A DNA stretch of 64,000 bases from an uncultured Bacteroidales bacterium (GTDB taxonomy: Bacteria > Bacteroidota > Bacteroidia > Bacteroidales > UBA932). The position numbers and the translations under genes are program-made. Position 1 is the first letter of the stretch; each line of letters begins with the position of its first letter. The stretch is from assembly GCA_944322805.1 (NCBI GenBank), contig CALUQC010000151.1, positions 1 through 64,000 on the forward strand. Direction: 5' to 3'. The notes under the pieces are model-generated. The model was not told the DNA's origin and searched no databases. It saw only the letters and a list, made by a program, of their open reading frames with translations. Positions 43,986-52,977 of this stretch are shown one piece after another.

Positions 43986-45161
43986 ATGGAATCTCCACAC
44001 AAGGAAAGCGTATGCCTCTGCGCGCTGAATATGATTTTCGGCTTCGAGCCGAGGATTGCGACCGCCCTTCTCGACTATTTCGGCTCGGCGGCAGCCATAT
44101 TCAGCATGGACAGGGAAGACATGGACGGGATTCTCGGCCCGCATTCGAAGTACACTGCGGAAATCGGAAGCGAAGCTCTTGACAAGGCCGTGTCGGAGTT
44201 GGAGAACGCGGCAAGGGCAGGCATATCCTTCATCGGCAGGGGTCAGGACGGATATCCGGGGCTTCTCATGGAATGCGAAGACGGTCCCGTCGGGATATAT
44301 GTCAGGAGCGATTTTCCCGAAGAATGCTTCAAAGACGGAAGAGAGTATGTTTCGATAGTCGGGACACGCGGAGTCTCAGAATACGGCAAAGACTGGTGCA
44401 GGAAAATAGTGGAGGCCCTGGCAGGGACGGGCAAGAATCCGGTAATCGTCAGCGGCCTTGCATACGGCACGGACATTACGGCCCACCTCGCAGCCTTGGA
44501 CGCGGGCCTGTCCACCATTGCCGTGATGGCCACAGGCGCCGATTCAGTATATCCGGCCCTGCACAGGAGGCATGCGAAACGCATTGCCGCAGGACGGGGC
44601 TCGGCCCTGATTTCTGATTATCCGCTGCGCACTCCAGCCATCCCGGTCAATTTCGTCAGGAGGAACAGGATTATCGCGGGACTCGGCAAGGCTACCATCC
44701 TGATAGAATCCGGACGCAGAGGCGGAGGAATGATTACGGCACGCCAGGCATTCTCCTATGACAGGGAAGTCTATGCCCTGCCGGGAAGGGCGGACGACAG
44801 GCTCTCGGAAGGCTGCAACTATCTGATCAGGTCCGGGTCGGCCGTTCCCGTAGTTTCCGAAAAGGATCTTGTGGAAAGTCTCGGCTACACCTTCAGGAAA
44901 AACGCATCCGATCCCGCCGCAGCGGCCTCGTTCTTCTATGCGCACCGACATGGAGACGTCGATGCGGAAAAAGCGGCCGGAATACTGTCATTGGTCAAGC
45001 GTCATAGAAGGCTGTCGGTGCAGGAGCTGGCGGAACTCACCGGATACGGATACAGGACGGTCGCGGAACTTGCCGCCATACTGGAAAACGACGGATTCCT
45101 GGCCGTCGATCTGATGCAAAGATGCACCCTGAGCACCACAAACCCGAAACAGATATTGTAA
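43986..45161 (+). CDS. dprA: DNA-processing protein DprA (Smf)
   Basis: 391 residues. An N-terminal helical domain (about 1-75, with HhH-like LNMIFGFEPRIATALLDYFG) is followed by the Rossmann-type core: VGTRGVSEYGKDW, VSGLAYGTDITAHLAAL, TIAVMATGADSVYP and NFVRRNRIIAGLG. Then SGRRGGGMITARQAF, YALPGR and a C-terminal winged helix (about 325-385, SVQELAELTGYGYRTVAEL). DprA loads RecA on incoming single-stranded DNA during natural transformation; many non-competent bacteria keep it. It lies 45 nt before tatD, which has its own promoter. Confidence 0.95.
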   Translation: MESPHKESVCLCALNMIFGFEPRIATALLDYFGSAAAIFSMDREDMDGILGPHSKYTAEIGSEALDKAVSELENAARAGISFIGRGQDGYPGLLMECEDGPVGIYVRSDFPEECFKDGREYVSIVGTRGVSEYGKDWCRKIVEALAGTGKNPVIVSGLAYGTDITAHLAALDAGLSTIAVMATGADSVYPALHRRHAKRIAAGRGSALISDYPLRTPAIPVNFVRRNRIIAGLGKATILIESGRRGGGMITARQAFSYDREVYALPGRADDRLSEGCNYLIRSGSAVPVVSEKDLVESLGYTFRKNASDPAAAASFFYAHRHGDVDAEKAAGILSLVKRHRRLSVQELAELTGYGYRTVAELAAILENDGFLAVDLMQRCTLSTTNPKQIL

Positions 45162-45186
45162 ATAAGCAAAACTGTTCCTAATTTTG
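45155..45186 (+). promoter_or_regulatory. Promoter of tatD
   Basis: ATTG (45155-45158), 20-nt spacer, TAATTTTG (45179-45186). The -7 is exact and the -33 has one mismatch. It overlaps the end of dprA; the tatD ATG follows 20 nt later. Confidence 0.6.
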
Positions 45187-45206
45187 ACCGATTTTCCGAC
45201 ACGCAA

Positions 45207-45980
45207 ATGTATTATATAGACACGCACACACATCTCTACGACGAGCAGTTCGGTCCGGACCGGGAGGAGGCCGTACGGAGGGCCGTGGAAGCCGGAGTGA
45301 AGAAGATGATACTGCCCGATATCGACAAGACATCAAGAGAAGCCATGTTTGCCCTGGCGGCAAGGCACGAGGGAGTCCTTTTCCCATGCCTCGGGCTGCA
45401 TCCCACATCCGTCGGACCGCACTGGAGGGATGAAGTGGAAGAAATAGAAGACCGTATCGCTTCCGGCACGGAAATACGGGCAGTCGGAGAAATCGGGATG
45501 GATTGCTACTGGTCGAAAGACTTCGTCAGGGAGCAGGAAGAGGCATTTGAAGCGCAGATCAGGCTTGCATGCAGATACGGGCTTCCTGTCATAGTCCATT
45601 CACGGAATGCCACCGACCTGATATTCAGCGTACTCGAACGGTGCAGAAACCTTTCTCCCAAAGGAGTGTTCCATGCATTCAGCGGAAGCATCGAAACATT
45701 CCGGCGTCTGTCGGACTACGGAGACTGGTATGTCGGCATAGGCGGGGTCGTCACATACAAGAACGCATCCATCGCCGATACCGTCAGGGAGATTCCGCTC
45801 GAAAGGATTCTGCTTGAGACAGATTCCCCTTACCTTACACCCGTACCGTACAGAGGCCGCAGGAATGAAAGTTCCTACATACCTGTCATAGCGGAAAAAA
45901 TCGCCGCCCGGAAAGATATGGCACCGGACGAAGTGGCTGCGGCAACCTCAGCCAACGCAGAAAAACTTTTCAAAATCTGA
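45207..45980 (+). CDS. tatD: TatD-family metal-dependent deoxyribonuclease
   Basis: 257 residues. All metal-site motifs of TatD are present: DTHTHLYDEQF (His-x-His), CLGLHPTS, VGEIGMDCYW, VIVHSRNATD, VFHAFSGSIE and LLETDSPYLTP. It is a TIM-barrel 3'-5' exonuclease for DNA repair or turnover in the cytoplasm. It is 15 nt before ansA and likely co-transcribed with it. Confidence 0.96.
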   Translation: MYYIDTHTHLYDEQFGPDREEAVRRAVEAGVKKMILPDIDKTSREAMFALAARHEGVLFPCLGLHPTSVGPHWRDEVEEIEDRIASGTEIRAVGEIGMDCYWSKDFVREQEEAFEAQIRLACRYGLPVIVHSRNATDLIFSVLERCRNLSPKGVFHAFSGSIETFRRLSDYGDWYVGIGGVVTYKNASIADTVREIPLERILLETDSPYLTPVPYRGRRNESSYIPVIAEKIAARKDMAPDEVAAATSANAEKLFKI

Positions 45981-45995
45981 GAAACTGAAACGGAC

Positions 45996-47054
45996 ATGAA
46001 ATTCGCACCAGACCCGAAGCCGGTGAAATCATCGATACTTCTGATATATACCGGCGGCACCATCGGCATGAAGGCCGACCCCGTGGAGCAGACGCTCAAG
46101 CCGTTCGATTTTTCCCAGATTCTCGAAGAGGTCCCGGAACTCGGAAAATTCGCATACAGGATAGATTCATGCACGTTCAGCCCCCTGATAGATTCCGCCG
46201 ACGTAGAGCCCGGGCTGTGGCAGAAGATAGCGATGCTCATAGATGAAAGGTATGACGATTACGACGGATTCGTGATACTGCACGGTACGGACACGATGGC
46301 GTTTTCCGCTTCCGCCCTCAGTTTCATGATAGAAAGACTGACGAAGCCAGTCATATTCACCGGCAGCCAGCTGCCTGTCGGAGCCGCCCGGACGGACGGG
46401 AAGGAAAACCTCGTTTCAGCCGTCGAAATAGCCGCGGCCAAAGACGCGGAGGGGCATGCCGTAGTGCCCGAAGTATGCATCTATTTCGGGAATTCGCTCA
46501 TGAGAGGCAACAGGACCACGAAAGTCAGTTCCGAAAATTTCAGGGCTTTCACATCCGGAAACTGTCCCAATCTTGCCGAAGCCGGCATATCCATACGCTA
46601 CGACATGGCGAATATCATCAGGCCGGAAGACTGGACCCGCAGGCCTGTTTTCCATACGGAACTCGACACGAGGGTATCCATTCTGAAACTGCATCCCGGG
46701 ATTACGCCGCAGGTGGTCAGGAACATAATATGCGGACCGGAAACCCGTGCCGTAATCATTGAGACCTACGGCTCCGGCAACGCCATGTCCAAAAAATGGT
46801 TCATCGACCTGGTCGAAGAAGGCCTTGCAATGGGGAAAATAATACTGAACGTGACCCAGTGCCTTGCCGGCTCGGTGGACATGAATCTCTACGCCACCGG
46901 CAAAAAGCTCGAAAACGCAGGCGTCCTCAGCGGATACGATGCCACGACCGAAGGCGCTCTCGCAAAACTCTTTTATCTTATGGGCATGTCGGAGGACAAT
47001 GCCTTCGTAACAAGGGAGCTAGACAGGAATCTGCGGGGAGAAATCACGAAATAA
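45996..47054 (+). CDS. ansA: Type I L-asparaginase (cytoplasmic)
   Basis: 352 residues. First catalytic Thr lies in LLIYTGGTIGMK (TGGTIG at 19-24); the second motif is FVILHGTDTMAFSASALSFM, then FTGSQLPVGAARTDGKENL. There is no signal peptide, so this is the cytoplasmic AnsA type, with housekeeping Asn deamidation as the role. It ends 188 nt before exbB. Confidence 0.95.
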   Translation: MKFAPDPKPVKSSILLIYTGGTIGMKADPVEQTLKPFDFSQILEEVPELGKFAYRIDSCTFSPLIDSADVEPGLWQKIAMLIDERYDDYDGFVILHGTDTMAFSASALSFMIERLTKPVIFTGSQLPVGAARTDGKENLVSAVEIAAAKDAEGHAVVPEVCIYFGNSLMRGNRTTKVSSENFRAFTSGNCPNLAEAGISIRYDMANIIRPEDWTRRPVFHTELDTRVSILKLHPGITPQVVRNIICGPETRAVIIETYGSGNAMSKKWFIDLVEEGLAMGKIILNVTQCLAGSVDMNLYATGKKLENAGVLSGYDATTEGALAKLFYLMGMSEDNAFVTRELDRNLRGEITK

Positions 47055-47242
47055 CAAAGCCGTGGAAAGGCATTGCGGCTCGCCGGACAGAAGATTTTTT
47101 GGAAAAAACGAATCCGCTTCTTATTGTCAAATGAAAATTATTTGCTAAATTGCACCGGATTTAAGGTGACTGCGAGACAGAATTCCACATTGAAGAATTA
47201 TAACAAACTGATACATTATTAATTAAACACTCACAAACAATT

Positions 47243-48043
47243 ATGAAAAATTTTTTCATATCACTTGCAACTATTGCAATGATGGCTTTCACCGCTCAGG
47301 TTGCAGCAGCACAGACTGATACTACTGCTGTTCCGGATTCAGCGGCAGCAGCAGAAGAAGTTACAACTGCAGAAAACGCCAATCCATTCCAGTCGACTCA
47401 GAGCGAGATTCCTCTCCATCAGCAGCTCAAGACAAAGTTCATAGAAGGTGGTCCGGGCTTCATGGCTTCCATCATTCTCTGCCTTATCTTCGGTCTTGCA
47501 ATATCCATCGAGAGAATACTTTACCTGAGCTTCTCGAAGACCAACACCAAAAAGCTCCTTGCAAAGATTGAGACAGCTCTCAATGAAGGCGGTGTAGAAG
47601 CTGCCAAAGAGGTTTGCCGCACTACCCGCGGACCTGTAGCCAGCATCTTCTATCAGGGATTCCTCCGCATGGACCAGGGTATCGAAGTCGTTGAAAAGAC
47701 TGTCGTTTCCTACGGTTCCGTACAGATGAGCCTTATGGAGAACGGACTTACATGGGTTGCGCTGTTCATTGCATTGTCCACATCCCTCGGATTCCTTGGA
47801 ACAGTGGTCGGAATGGTGCAGGCATTCGACGCCATCCAGGCTGCCGGCGATATCTCGCCTAACGTCGTTGCGGGAGGTATGAAAGTCGCCTTGATCACCA
47901 CCGTCGGAGGTTTGATCGTAGCCATTATTCTTCAGGTGTTCTACAACTACATCGTATCGAGGATTGACTCGCTTTCCATCGACATGGAAGACGCTTCCAT
48001 CTCGCTTGTAGATATCCTGGTTAAATACGAGAATAAAAAATAA
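47243..48043 (+). CDS. exbB: MotA/TolQ/ExbB proton-channel protein with signal-type N-terminus
   Basis: 266 residues. An N-terminal signal-like segment (1-23) and an Ala/Thr/Glu-rich stretch come first, then three membrane helices: about 74-92, about 168-190 and about 205-235. Conserved sequence GLTWVALFIALSTSLGFLGTVVGMVQAFDA and GGMKVALITTVGGLIVAI match ExbB/TolQ. It forms the pentameric channel that powers TonB using proton flow. It heads a cluster with a 4-TM protein and two ExbD genes. A weak promoter, ATTG-N19-TAAATTGC, lies near 47124-47154 (estimated). It should energise SusC transporters such as those in this window. Confidence 0.93.
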   Translation: MKNFFISLATIAMMAFTAQVAAAQTDTTAVPDSAAAAEEVTTAENANPFQSTQSEIPLHQQLKTKFIEGGPGFMASIILCLIFGLAISIERILYLSFSKTNTKKLLAKIETALNEGGVEAAKEVCRTTRGPVASIFYQGFLRMDQGIEVVEKTVVSYGSVQMSLMENGLTWVALFIALSTSLGFLGTVVGMVQAFDAIQAAGDISPNVVAGGMKVALITTVGGLIVAIILQVFYNYIVSRIDSLSIDMEDASISLVDILVKYENKK

Positions 48044-48049
48044 GAGACA

Positions 48050-48484
48050 ATGTCATCCAGCAAATTCGAAAAAATAGTAAAGATAATGTTATGGGTGCTG
48101 ATGATCGTCAGCGCAGGCATAACAGCATGGGGCTACGCCGTAGGCTTTAGCGACGCCTCGGTCAACACCCTCTTCTACTGGGCATACGTGCTGATGGTAG
48201 TAGGCGTGGCTGCGGCTCTCCTTTTCGGTGTAGCCATCAGCGCCATCAACAACCCTAAGAATCTCATAAAGATGGGAATCGAACTCGTAGCGGTTGTTAT
48301 CGTGGTAGGCGCAGTCTACTTCCTTTCGTCAGGCGCTCCGGCTCAGGGATATATCGGTCCGGAAGTCAGCCAGATGACTTTGAAACTTACCGATACAGTA
48401 TTGAACCTTACATATATTCTCTGCGCACTGACAGTATTGGCTATAATCGGTGGCGGGATATACAATGCAATCCGCAATAAATAA
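48050..48484 (+). CDS. Four-helix membrane protein of unknown function in the exbB-exbD cluster
   Basis: 144 residues, four predicted membrane helices (about 10-28, 42-65, 76-93 and 113-138). It begins KFEKIVKIMLWVLMIVSAGI and has a short loop SSGAPAQGYIGPEVS before the last helix. I do not recognise a named family, but a small membrane protein at this place between ExbB and ExbD is recurrent in Bacteroidota, to my knowledge. It is 6 nt after exbB and 8 nt before exbD, so it is surely co-transcribed and may be an accessory subunit of the motor. Confidence 0.8.
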   Translation: MSSSKFEKIVKIMLWVLMIVSAGITAWGYAVGFSDASVNTLFYWAYVLMVVGVAAALLFGVAISAINNPKNLIKMGIELVAVVIVVGAVYFLSSGAPAQGYIGPEVSQMTLKLTDTVLNLTYILCALTVLAIIGGGIYNAIRNK

Positions 48485-48492
48485 AAAGAACT

Positions 48493-49068
48493 ATGTCTAA
48501 GAAGACTCCAGAATTAAATTCAGCTTCATCGGCGGATATAGCATTCCTGCTGCTCTCCTACTTCCTGATGACCACTACAATGAATCAGGATTCCGGACTG
48601 CAGAGGCGTCTGCCGCCTATTCCTGATGAAAAGCAGGAGGTACAGGACCAGAAAGTCAACAGGAGGAATATCATCATAGTGAGGATCAACTCCGCTGACA
48701 GACTGTTCGCCGGTAATGAGCCTATGGATGTCAGCTTTCTGAAAGACAAAGTCAAAGAATTCCTTGTAAACCCGAACAATGATCCGGACCTTCCGGAAAG
48801 AAGTCCGAAAGTGATCGAAGGTTTCGGCACATATAATGTTTCGAAGGGTATCATCTCTCTCCAGAATGACCGAGGTACAAGCTACAAGGCTTACATCGAA
48901 GTCCAGAACGAACTTGTGAAGGCCGTGAACGAACTCAGGGATGAATTTGCGAAAGCACACTTCGGCAAGGCATATCTGAGCCTGAGTACTGATCAGCAGA
49001 GAATTGTAAGGGAGGCCATACCTCAGAACATTTCGGAGGCAGAGCCTAAGGATGTGTCAAATAACTAA
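48493..49068 (+). CDS. exbD: ExbD/TolR-family protein 1
   Basis: 191 residues. It begins SKKTPELNSASSADIAFLLLSYFLM, whose single membrane helix carries the proton-relay Asp in SADIAF, as in ExbD/TolR. The periplasmic domain is longer than in E. coli ExbD (about 141) and includes a Pro-rich linker and an insertion after residue 75. It should work with ExbB and the second ExbD. It is 13 nt before the next ExbD start. Confidence 0.92.
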   Translation: MSKKTPELNSASSADIAFLLLSYFLMTTTMNQDSGLQRRLPPIPDEKQEVQDQKVNRRNIIIVRINSADRLFAGNEPMDVSFLKDKVKEFLVNPNNDPDLPERSPKVIEGFGTYNVSKGIISLQNDRGTSYKAYIEVQNELVKAVNELRDEFAKAHFGKAYLSLSTDQQRIVREAIPQNISEAEPKDVSNN

Positions 49069-49081
49069 AGGAGAACAAATT

Positions 49082-49552
49082 ATGGCAAAATTCGGAGGAA
49101 AAGGAGACAAGAAATCCGTTCCGGGCCTGACTACGGCGTCAATGTCTGATATCGTGTTCATGCTTCTGTTCTTCTTTATGGTGACGACAAGCATGCGTGA
49201 AACCGAGAACAAGGTTATGGTCAACCTTCCGGAAGCGACCGAAGTCGCCAAACTCGAGAGGAAGGACCTAACCTCGTACATCAACATAGGCTCGCCTATC
49301 GCGTCCCTCCAGAGGATGTACGGTACCGATGCACGTATCCAGCTGAACGACTCTTTCAAGACAGTTGACGAAATCCGCGACTTCATCGCAGCAGAACGCG
49401 ATGCAATGAGCGAGGTTGACAGACAGTATATGACAGTTTCCATCAGGGCGGACGCTGATGTCAGAATGGGTATCATCACTGATGTCAAGCAGGAACTCAG
49501 AAGATGTTCCGCACTGAAAATCATGTACGCAGCACGCAAACCTGCGGAATAG
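49082..49552 (+). CDS. exbD: ExbD/TolR-family protein 2
   Basis: 156 residues from ATG 49082, which has AAAGGAG upstream; the frame opens ten codons earlier (49052) inside the previous gene but without SD. The membrane helix with proton-relay Asp reads SMSDIVFMLLFFFMVTTSM. The periplasmic domain is of ExbD type (VMVNLPEATEVAKL, then VSIRADADVRMGIITDVKQE). Two different ExbD proteins together suggest a heteromeric ExbD dimer in the motor. The cluster ends with a strong terminator. Confidence 0.93.
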   Translation: MAKFGGKGDKKSVPGLTTASMSDIVFMLLFFFMVTTSMRETENKVMVNLPEATEVAKLERKDLTSYINIGSPIASLQRMYGTDARIQLNDSFKTVDEIRDFIAAERDAMSEVDRQYMTVSIRADADVRMGIITDVKQELRRCSALKIMYAARKPAE

Positions 49553-49574
49553 CACGGAAACAGAATCTATCGAG

Positions 49575-49612
49575 GCGGGCGAGAGTCATTTGAGGGACTT
49601 CGCCCGCTTTTT
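49575..49612 (+). terminator. Terminator of the exbB-exbD cluster
   Basis: GCGGGCGA (49575-49582) pairs with TCGCCCGC (49600-49607), followed by TTTTTC. Confidence 0.85.
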
Positions 49613-49632
49613 CAATTATAATCATTAGAATT

Positions 49633-49664
49633 TTTGAAAAATTTCAAAACAGTTTCTAAATTTG
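49633..49664 (+). promoter_or_regulatory. Promoter of the alkaline phosphatase gene
   Basis: TTTG (49633-49636), 20-nt spacer, TAAATTTG (49657-49664): full match. No Pho-box-like repeat is evident. Confidence 0.8.
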
Positions 49665-49693
49665 AGGTCGCAAAAAATAAATCATAAAAAGAT

Positions 49694-50908
49694 ATGAAGT
49701 CAACAATTTTTCCTATCATCTGCATCCTGTCAGCGATGCTGGCCATAAACAGCTGCAACAACGCAGCACCGGATAAAACCCAGGCCAAATACATTTTCCT
49801 TTTCATCGGAGACGGAATGGGACAGGCGCAAATGGCCGCAACCGAATCATATCTGGCATACAAGAATGGAGAACTCGGAGGAATCGGAAGGCTTTCATTC
49901 ACTAAATTTCCATACACCGGAATGGCTACCACCTATTCGGCCAACAAAAGCATAACATGTTCTTCGGCAGCCGGCACCGCCCTGGCCACAGGACGCAAGA
50001 CGAATAACCACGTGCTGGGACAGTCGCCTGACGGAGAGCCTTACAGAAGCTACACATACGATCTCAAGGACAAAGGCTACCGTATAGGAATCATCAGCAA
50101 CGTACCGGTAAACCATGCCACTCCGGCATCATTCTACGCACATGCGGCCTCCCGCAGCGACTACTACGAAATCAGCCTCCAGATTCCCGATACAGGCTTC
50201 GATTTCTTCGCCGGTGACGGATTCCTCGATTTCAACGGCAAGAAAGGCGACAAGGAGGACATCGACAGCATCATAGAAAGCAAAGGCTACACGGTCAGCT
50301 ATGGAATGACAGAATACGAAGCCGAGAAGGATGCGGAGAAAATCATCCTCTGCCAGGCAGCCAACAAGAAAACGGCAAGCAAGGACTATGTCGTAGAGCA
50401 CACTGAAGACCAGGACATTTCCCTCGCGGAGATGGTAGAGACGGCAATCGACAGGTTCAAGGCTGACGGAAAGCCTTTCTTCATAATGGCAGAAGGCGGG
50501 ACAATCGACTGGGCAAGCCATGACAACAGGACCATGTCCATGACTGAAAAAGTCCTCGAACTTGATGCAGCCATAAAAGAGGCCTACGAATTCTACCTCG
50601 CACATCCGGACGAAACCCTCATAGTAGTGACTGCCGACCATGAAACCGGAGGTCTGACGCTTACGGACGACAACGGAGAAATGTTCGACTGGGAAATGCT
50701 CGAGGACTCATGGGAAAAAGCGGACAAGCAGGATGTACTGAGCGATGAAGAAAACGCCGGCCTGAACGGGAAAGCCAACATAGGCTGGAGCAGCACGGGC
50801 CACAGCGGAATACCTGTTCCGGTATATGCCATCGGCAAAGGTGCGGAAAAATTCTCCGGATGCTACGACAACACCGATATTTCCAAAAAGATAATGCTTG
50901 CAGAATAG
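49694..50908 (+). CDS. phoA: Alkaline phosphatase lipoprotein
   Basis: 404 residues. Lipobox AINSC gives Cys21, so it is probably a periplasmic or outer-membrane lipoprotein. Alkaline phosphatase motifs: FLFIGDGMGQAQM (metal Asp), the nucleophile region SITCSSAAGTALATG (Ser90), FFIMAEGGTIDWASHDN, VVTADHETGGL and the metal-binding WSSTGHSG. The residue before the nucleophile, Asp in E. coli PhoA, is Cys89 here. Hydrolyses phosphate monoesters. It is 40 nt upstream of asnS, so read-through is likely. Confidence 0.94.
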   Translation: MKSTIFPIICILSAMLAINSCNNAAPDKTQAKYIFLFIGDGMGQAQMAATESYLAYKNGELGGIGRLSFTKFPYTGMATTYSANKSITCSSAAGTALATGRKTNNHVLGQSPDGEPYRSYTYDLKDKGYRIGIISNVPVNHATPASFYAHAASRSDYYEISLQIPDTGFDFFAGDGFLDFNGKKGDKEDIDSIIESKGYTVSYGMTEYEAEKDAEKIILCQAANKKTASKDYVVEHTEDQDISLAEMVETAIDRFKADGKPFFIMAEGGTIDWASHDNRTMSMTEKVLELDAAIKEAYEFYLAHPDETLIVVTADHETGGLTLTDDNGEMFDWEMLEDSWEKADKQDVLSDEENAGLNGKANIGWSSTGHSGIPVPVYAIGKGAEKFSGCYDNTDISKKIMLAE

Positions 50909-50948
50909 TGCGGAAAACGGAGCAAAAGATATTATTACGTAAAGATTT

Positions 50949-52331
50949 ATGAAAACGAGAGTCAAGGATTTGCTGAAAAGCGAGCCTGGCAGTGAAGTGA
51001 CTGCCAAAGGCTGGGTAAGAACGAAAAGGGGAAACAAGAACATATCTTTCATAGCGCTTAATGACGGCTCGACCATAAACAACATACAGATAGTCGTCGA
51101 GGCTGCCGCTTTTGACGAAGATTTCCTGAAAAGAATCACCACCGGTGCATGCATATGCGTCAAGGGAGATCTTGTCAAGTCAGTAGGGAGCGGCCAGTCG
51201 GTGGAAATCCAGGCTAAGGAAATCGAGATATACGGAGAAGCAAATCCTGACAGCTATCCGCTCCAGAAAAAGGGGCATTCGCTGGAATTTCTCAGGACGA
51301 TAGCGCACCTGAGACCGAGGACCAACACGTTCGGCGCAGTCCTGAGAATCAGGCACGCCATGGCTTTTGCCATCCACAAATATTTCAACGACAGGGGCTT
51401 CGTCTATCTTCATACTCCAATCATCACGGCGTCCGACTGCGAAGGAGCCGGAGAGATGTTCCAGGTCACTACGCTGGACCTGAACAATCCGCCGAAAAAG
51501 GAAAACGGACAGATAGACTACTCCCAGGATTTCTTCGGAAAGCAGACGAGCCTGACAGTGAGCGGGCAGCTGGAAGGAGAACTCGGAGCAATGGCCCTCG
51601 GGAACATATACACGTTCGGACCGACATTCAGGGCTGAAAACTCGAATACTCCGCGGCATCTTGCCGAATTCTGGATGATAGAGCCGGAGATGGCGTTCTA
51701 TGACATCAGCGACAACATGGATCTTGCCGAAGATTTCATAAAATACCTCGTAAGATACGCTCTCGAAAACTGCATCGACGATATCAGATTCCTCAACGAC
51801 ATGTTCGACAAGGAACTTATAGACAGGCTGGAGAGCGTCATCAAGACGGATTTCGTAAGGCTCACGTACACCGAAGGAGTGAAAATACTCGAGGCTTCTG
51901 GAGAAAAATTCGAATTCCCCGTAAGCTGGGGGACAGACCTGCAGAGCGAGCATGAGAGGTATCTTGTGGAAAAACACTTCGGAAAGCCTGTCATCATGAC
52001 CGACTATCCGAAGGATATCAAGGCATTCTACATGAAGCAGAACGATGACGGAAAGACCGTCAGGGGCATGGACGTGCTGTTCCCGAAGATAGGCGAAATC
52101 ATAGGGGGCTCGGAAAGGGAGGCATCCCTTGAAAAGCTCGAAGCCCGCATTTCGGAACTCGGAATGAGCAGGGATACGCTTGAGTGGTATTTGGATACGA
52201 GACGCTTCGGAGCCGCACCGCACAGCGGATTCGGATTAGGCTTTGAAAGGCTTCTGCTCTTTGTCACGGGAATGGGCAACATCCGGGACGTAATACCGTT
52301 CCCGCGTACTCCGAAAAACGCCGAATATTGA
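50949..52331 (+). CDS. asnS: Asparaginyl-tRNA synthetase
   Basis: 460 residues. An OB-fold anticodon-binding domain (about 15-105, [20 protein letters not shown]) and a class IIb catalytic core: [20 protein letters not shown], motif 2 [20 protein letters not shown], and motif 3 [19 protein letters not shown] with the terminal [10 protein letters not shown]. It charges tRNA-Asn, so this organism need not depend on the Asp-tRNA(Asn) transamidation route. Confidence 0.97.
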   Translation: MKTRVKDLLKSEPGSEVTAKGWVRTKRGNKNISFIALNDGSTINNIQIVVEAAAFDEDFLKRITTGACICVKGDLVKSVGSGQSVEIQAKEIEIYGEANPDSYPLQKKGHSLEFLRTIAHLRPRTNTFGAVLRIRHAMAFAIHKYFNDRGFVYLHTPIITASDCEGAGEMFQVTTLDLNNPPKKENGQIDYSQDFFGKQTSLTVSGQLEGELGAMALGNIYTFGPTFRAENSNTPRHLAEFWMIEPEMAFYDISDNMDLAEDFIKYLVRYALENCIDDIRFLNDMFDKELIDRLESVIKTDFVRLTYTEGVKILEASGEKFEFPVSWGTDLQSEHERYLVEKHFGKPVIMTDYPKDIKAFYMKQNDDGKTVRGMDVLFPKIGEIIGGSEREASLEKLEARISELGMSRDTLEWYLDTRRFGAAPHSGFGLGFERLLLFVTGMGNIRDVIPFPRTPKNAEY

Positions 52332-52356
52332 TCTTCACGGAAAGAGAGGGAAAGGT

Positions 52357-52977
52357 ATGCTGGTAATAGGAATAGCGGGAGGGTCCGGATCGGGGAAAAC
52401 CACCGTAGTACAGGCAATAACCGAACATCTGAAAGAAAAGGTAGTCGTAATCCCCCAGGATTCGTACTACAAGGATTCCAGTTATCTGCCCATAGAAGAA
52501 AGGCAGCAGGTGAACTTCGATCATCCTGACTCCATCGACTTCGCGCTGCTGAACAGGCAGCTGTACGAACTCAAGAACGGGAAGACCATCGAACAGCCCG
52601 TATATTCCTACCTTACCTGCTCCAGGTCCGCCACGGAAACCGTAACTGTCAGGCCGGCCGACGTCATTATCATAGAAGGCATCCTCATCTTCACATGTGC
52701 GGAACTGAGAAACCAGATGGATATAAAGATATTTGTTGATGCGGATGATGACGACAGGCTGATGCGGGTCATGGCAAGAGACATCCTCGAGCGCGGCAAG
52801 ACGGTGGAAACAGTCATAGAAAGGTACACGAAAACCGTCAAGCCCATGTATCTGCAATTCATAGAGCCGAGCAAAAGATACGCAGACATCATCATTCCGC
52901 AGGGAGGACACAACAAGGTAGCAATCGATATAATTTCCGCCACTATTGAAAAGGCGCTTCATACTACACAGGAATAA
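52357..52977 (+). CDS. udk: Uridine kinase
   Basis: 206 residues. Walker A GGSGSGKTT (8-16), substrate loop VNFDHPDSIDFALL, VIIEGILIFTCAELR and the lid RVMARDILERGKTVETVIERY. Phosphorylates uridine and cytidine in pyrimidine salvage. Preceded by a good SD. The stop codon is directly followed by the GTG of the next gene. Confidence 0.96.
   Translation: MLVIGIAGGSGSGKTTVVQAITEHLKEKVVVIPQDSYYKDSSYLPIEERQQVNFDHPDSIDFALLNRQLYELKNGKTIEQPVYSYLTCSRSATETVTVRPADVIIIEGILIFTCAELRNQMDIKIFVDADDDDRLMRVMARDILERGKTVETVIERYTKTVKPMYLQFIEPSKRYADIIIPQGGHNKVAIDIISATIEKALHTTQE

Noticed and set aside
51180..52223. Minus-strand ORF of 347 codons
   Set aside because: Antisense to asnS.
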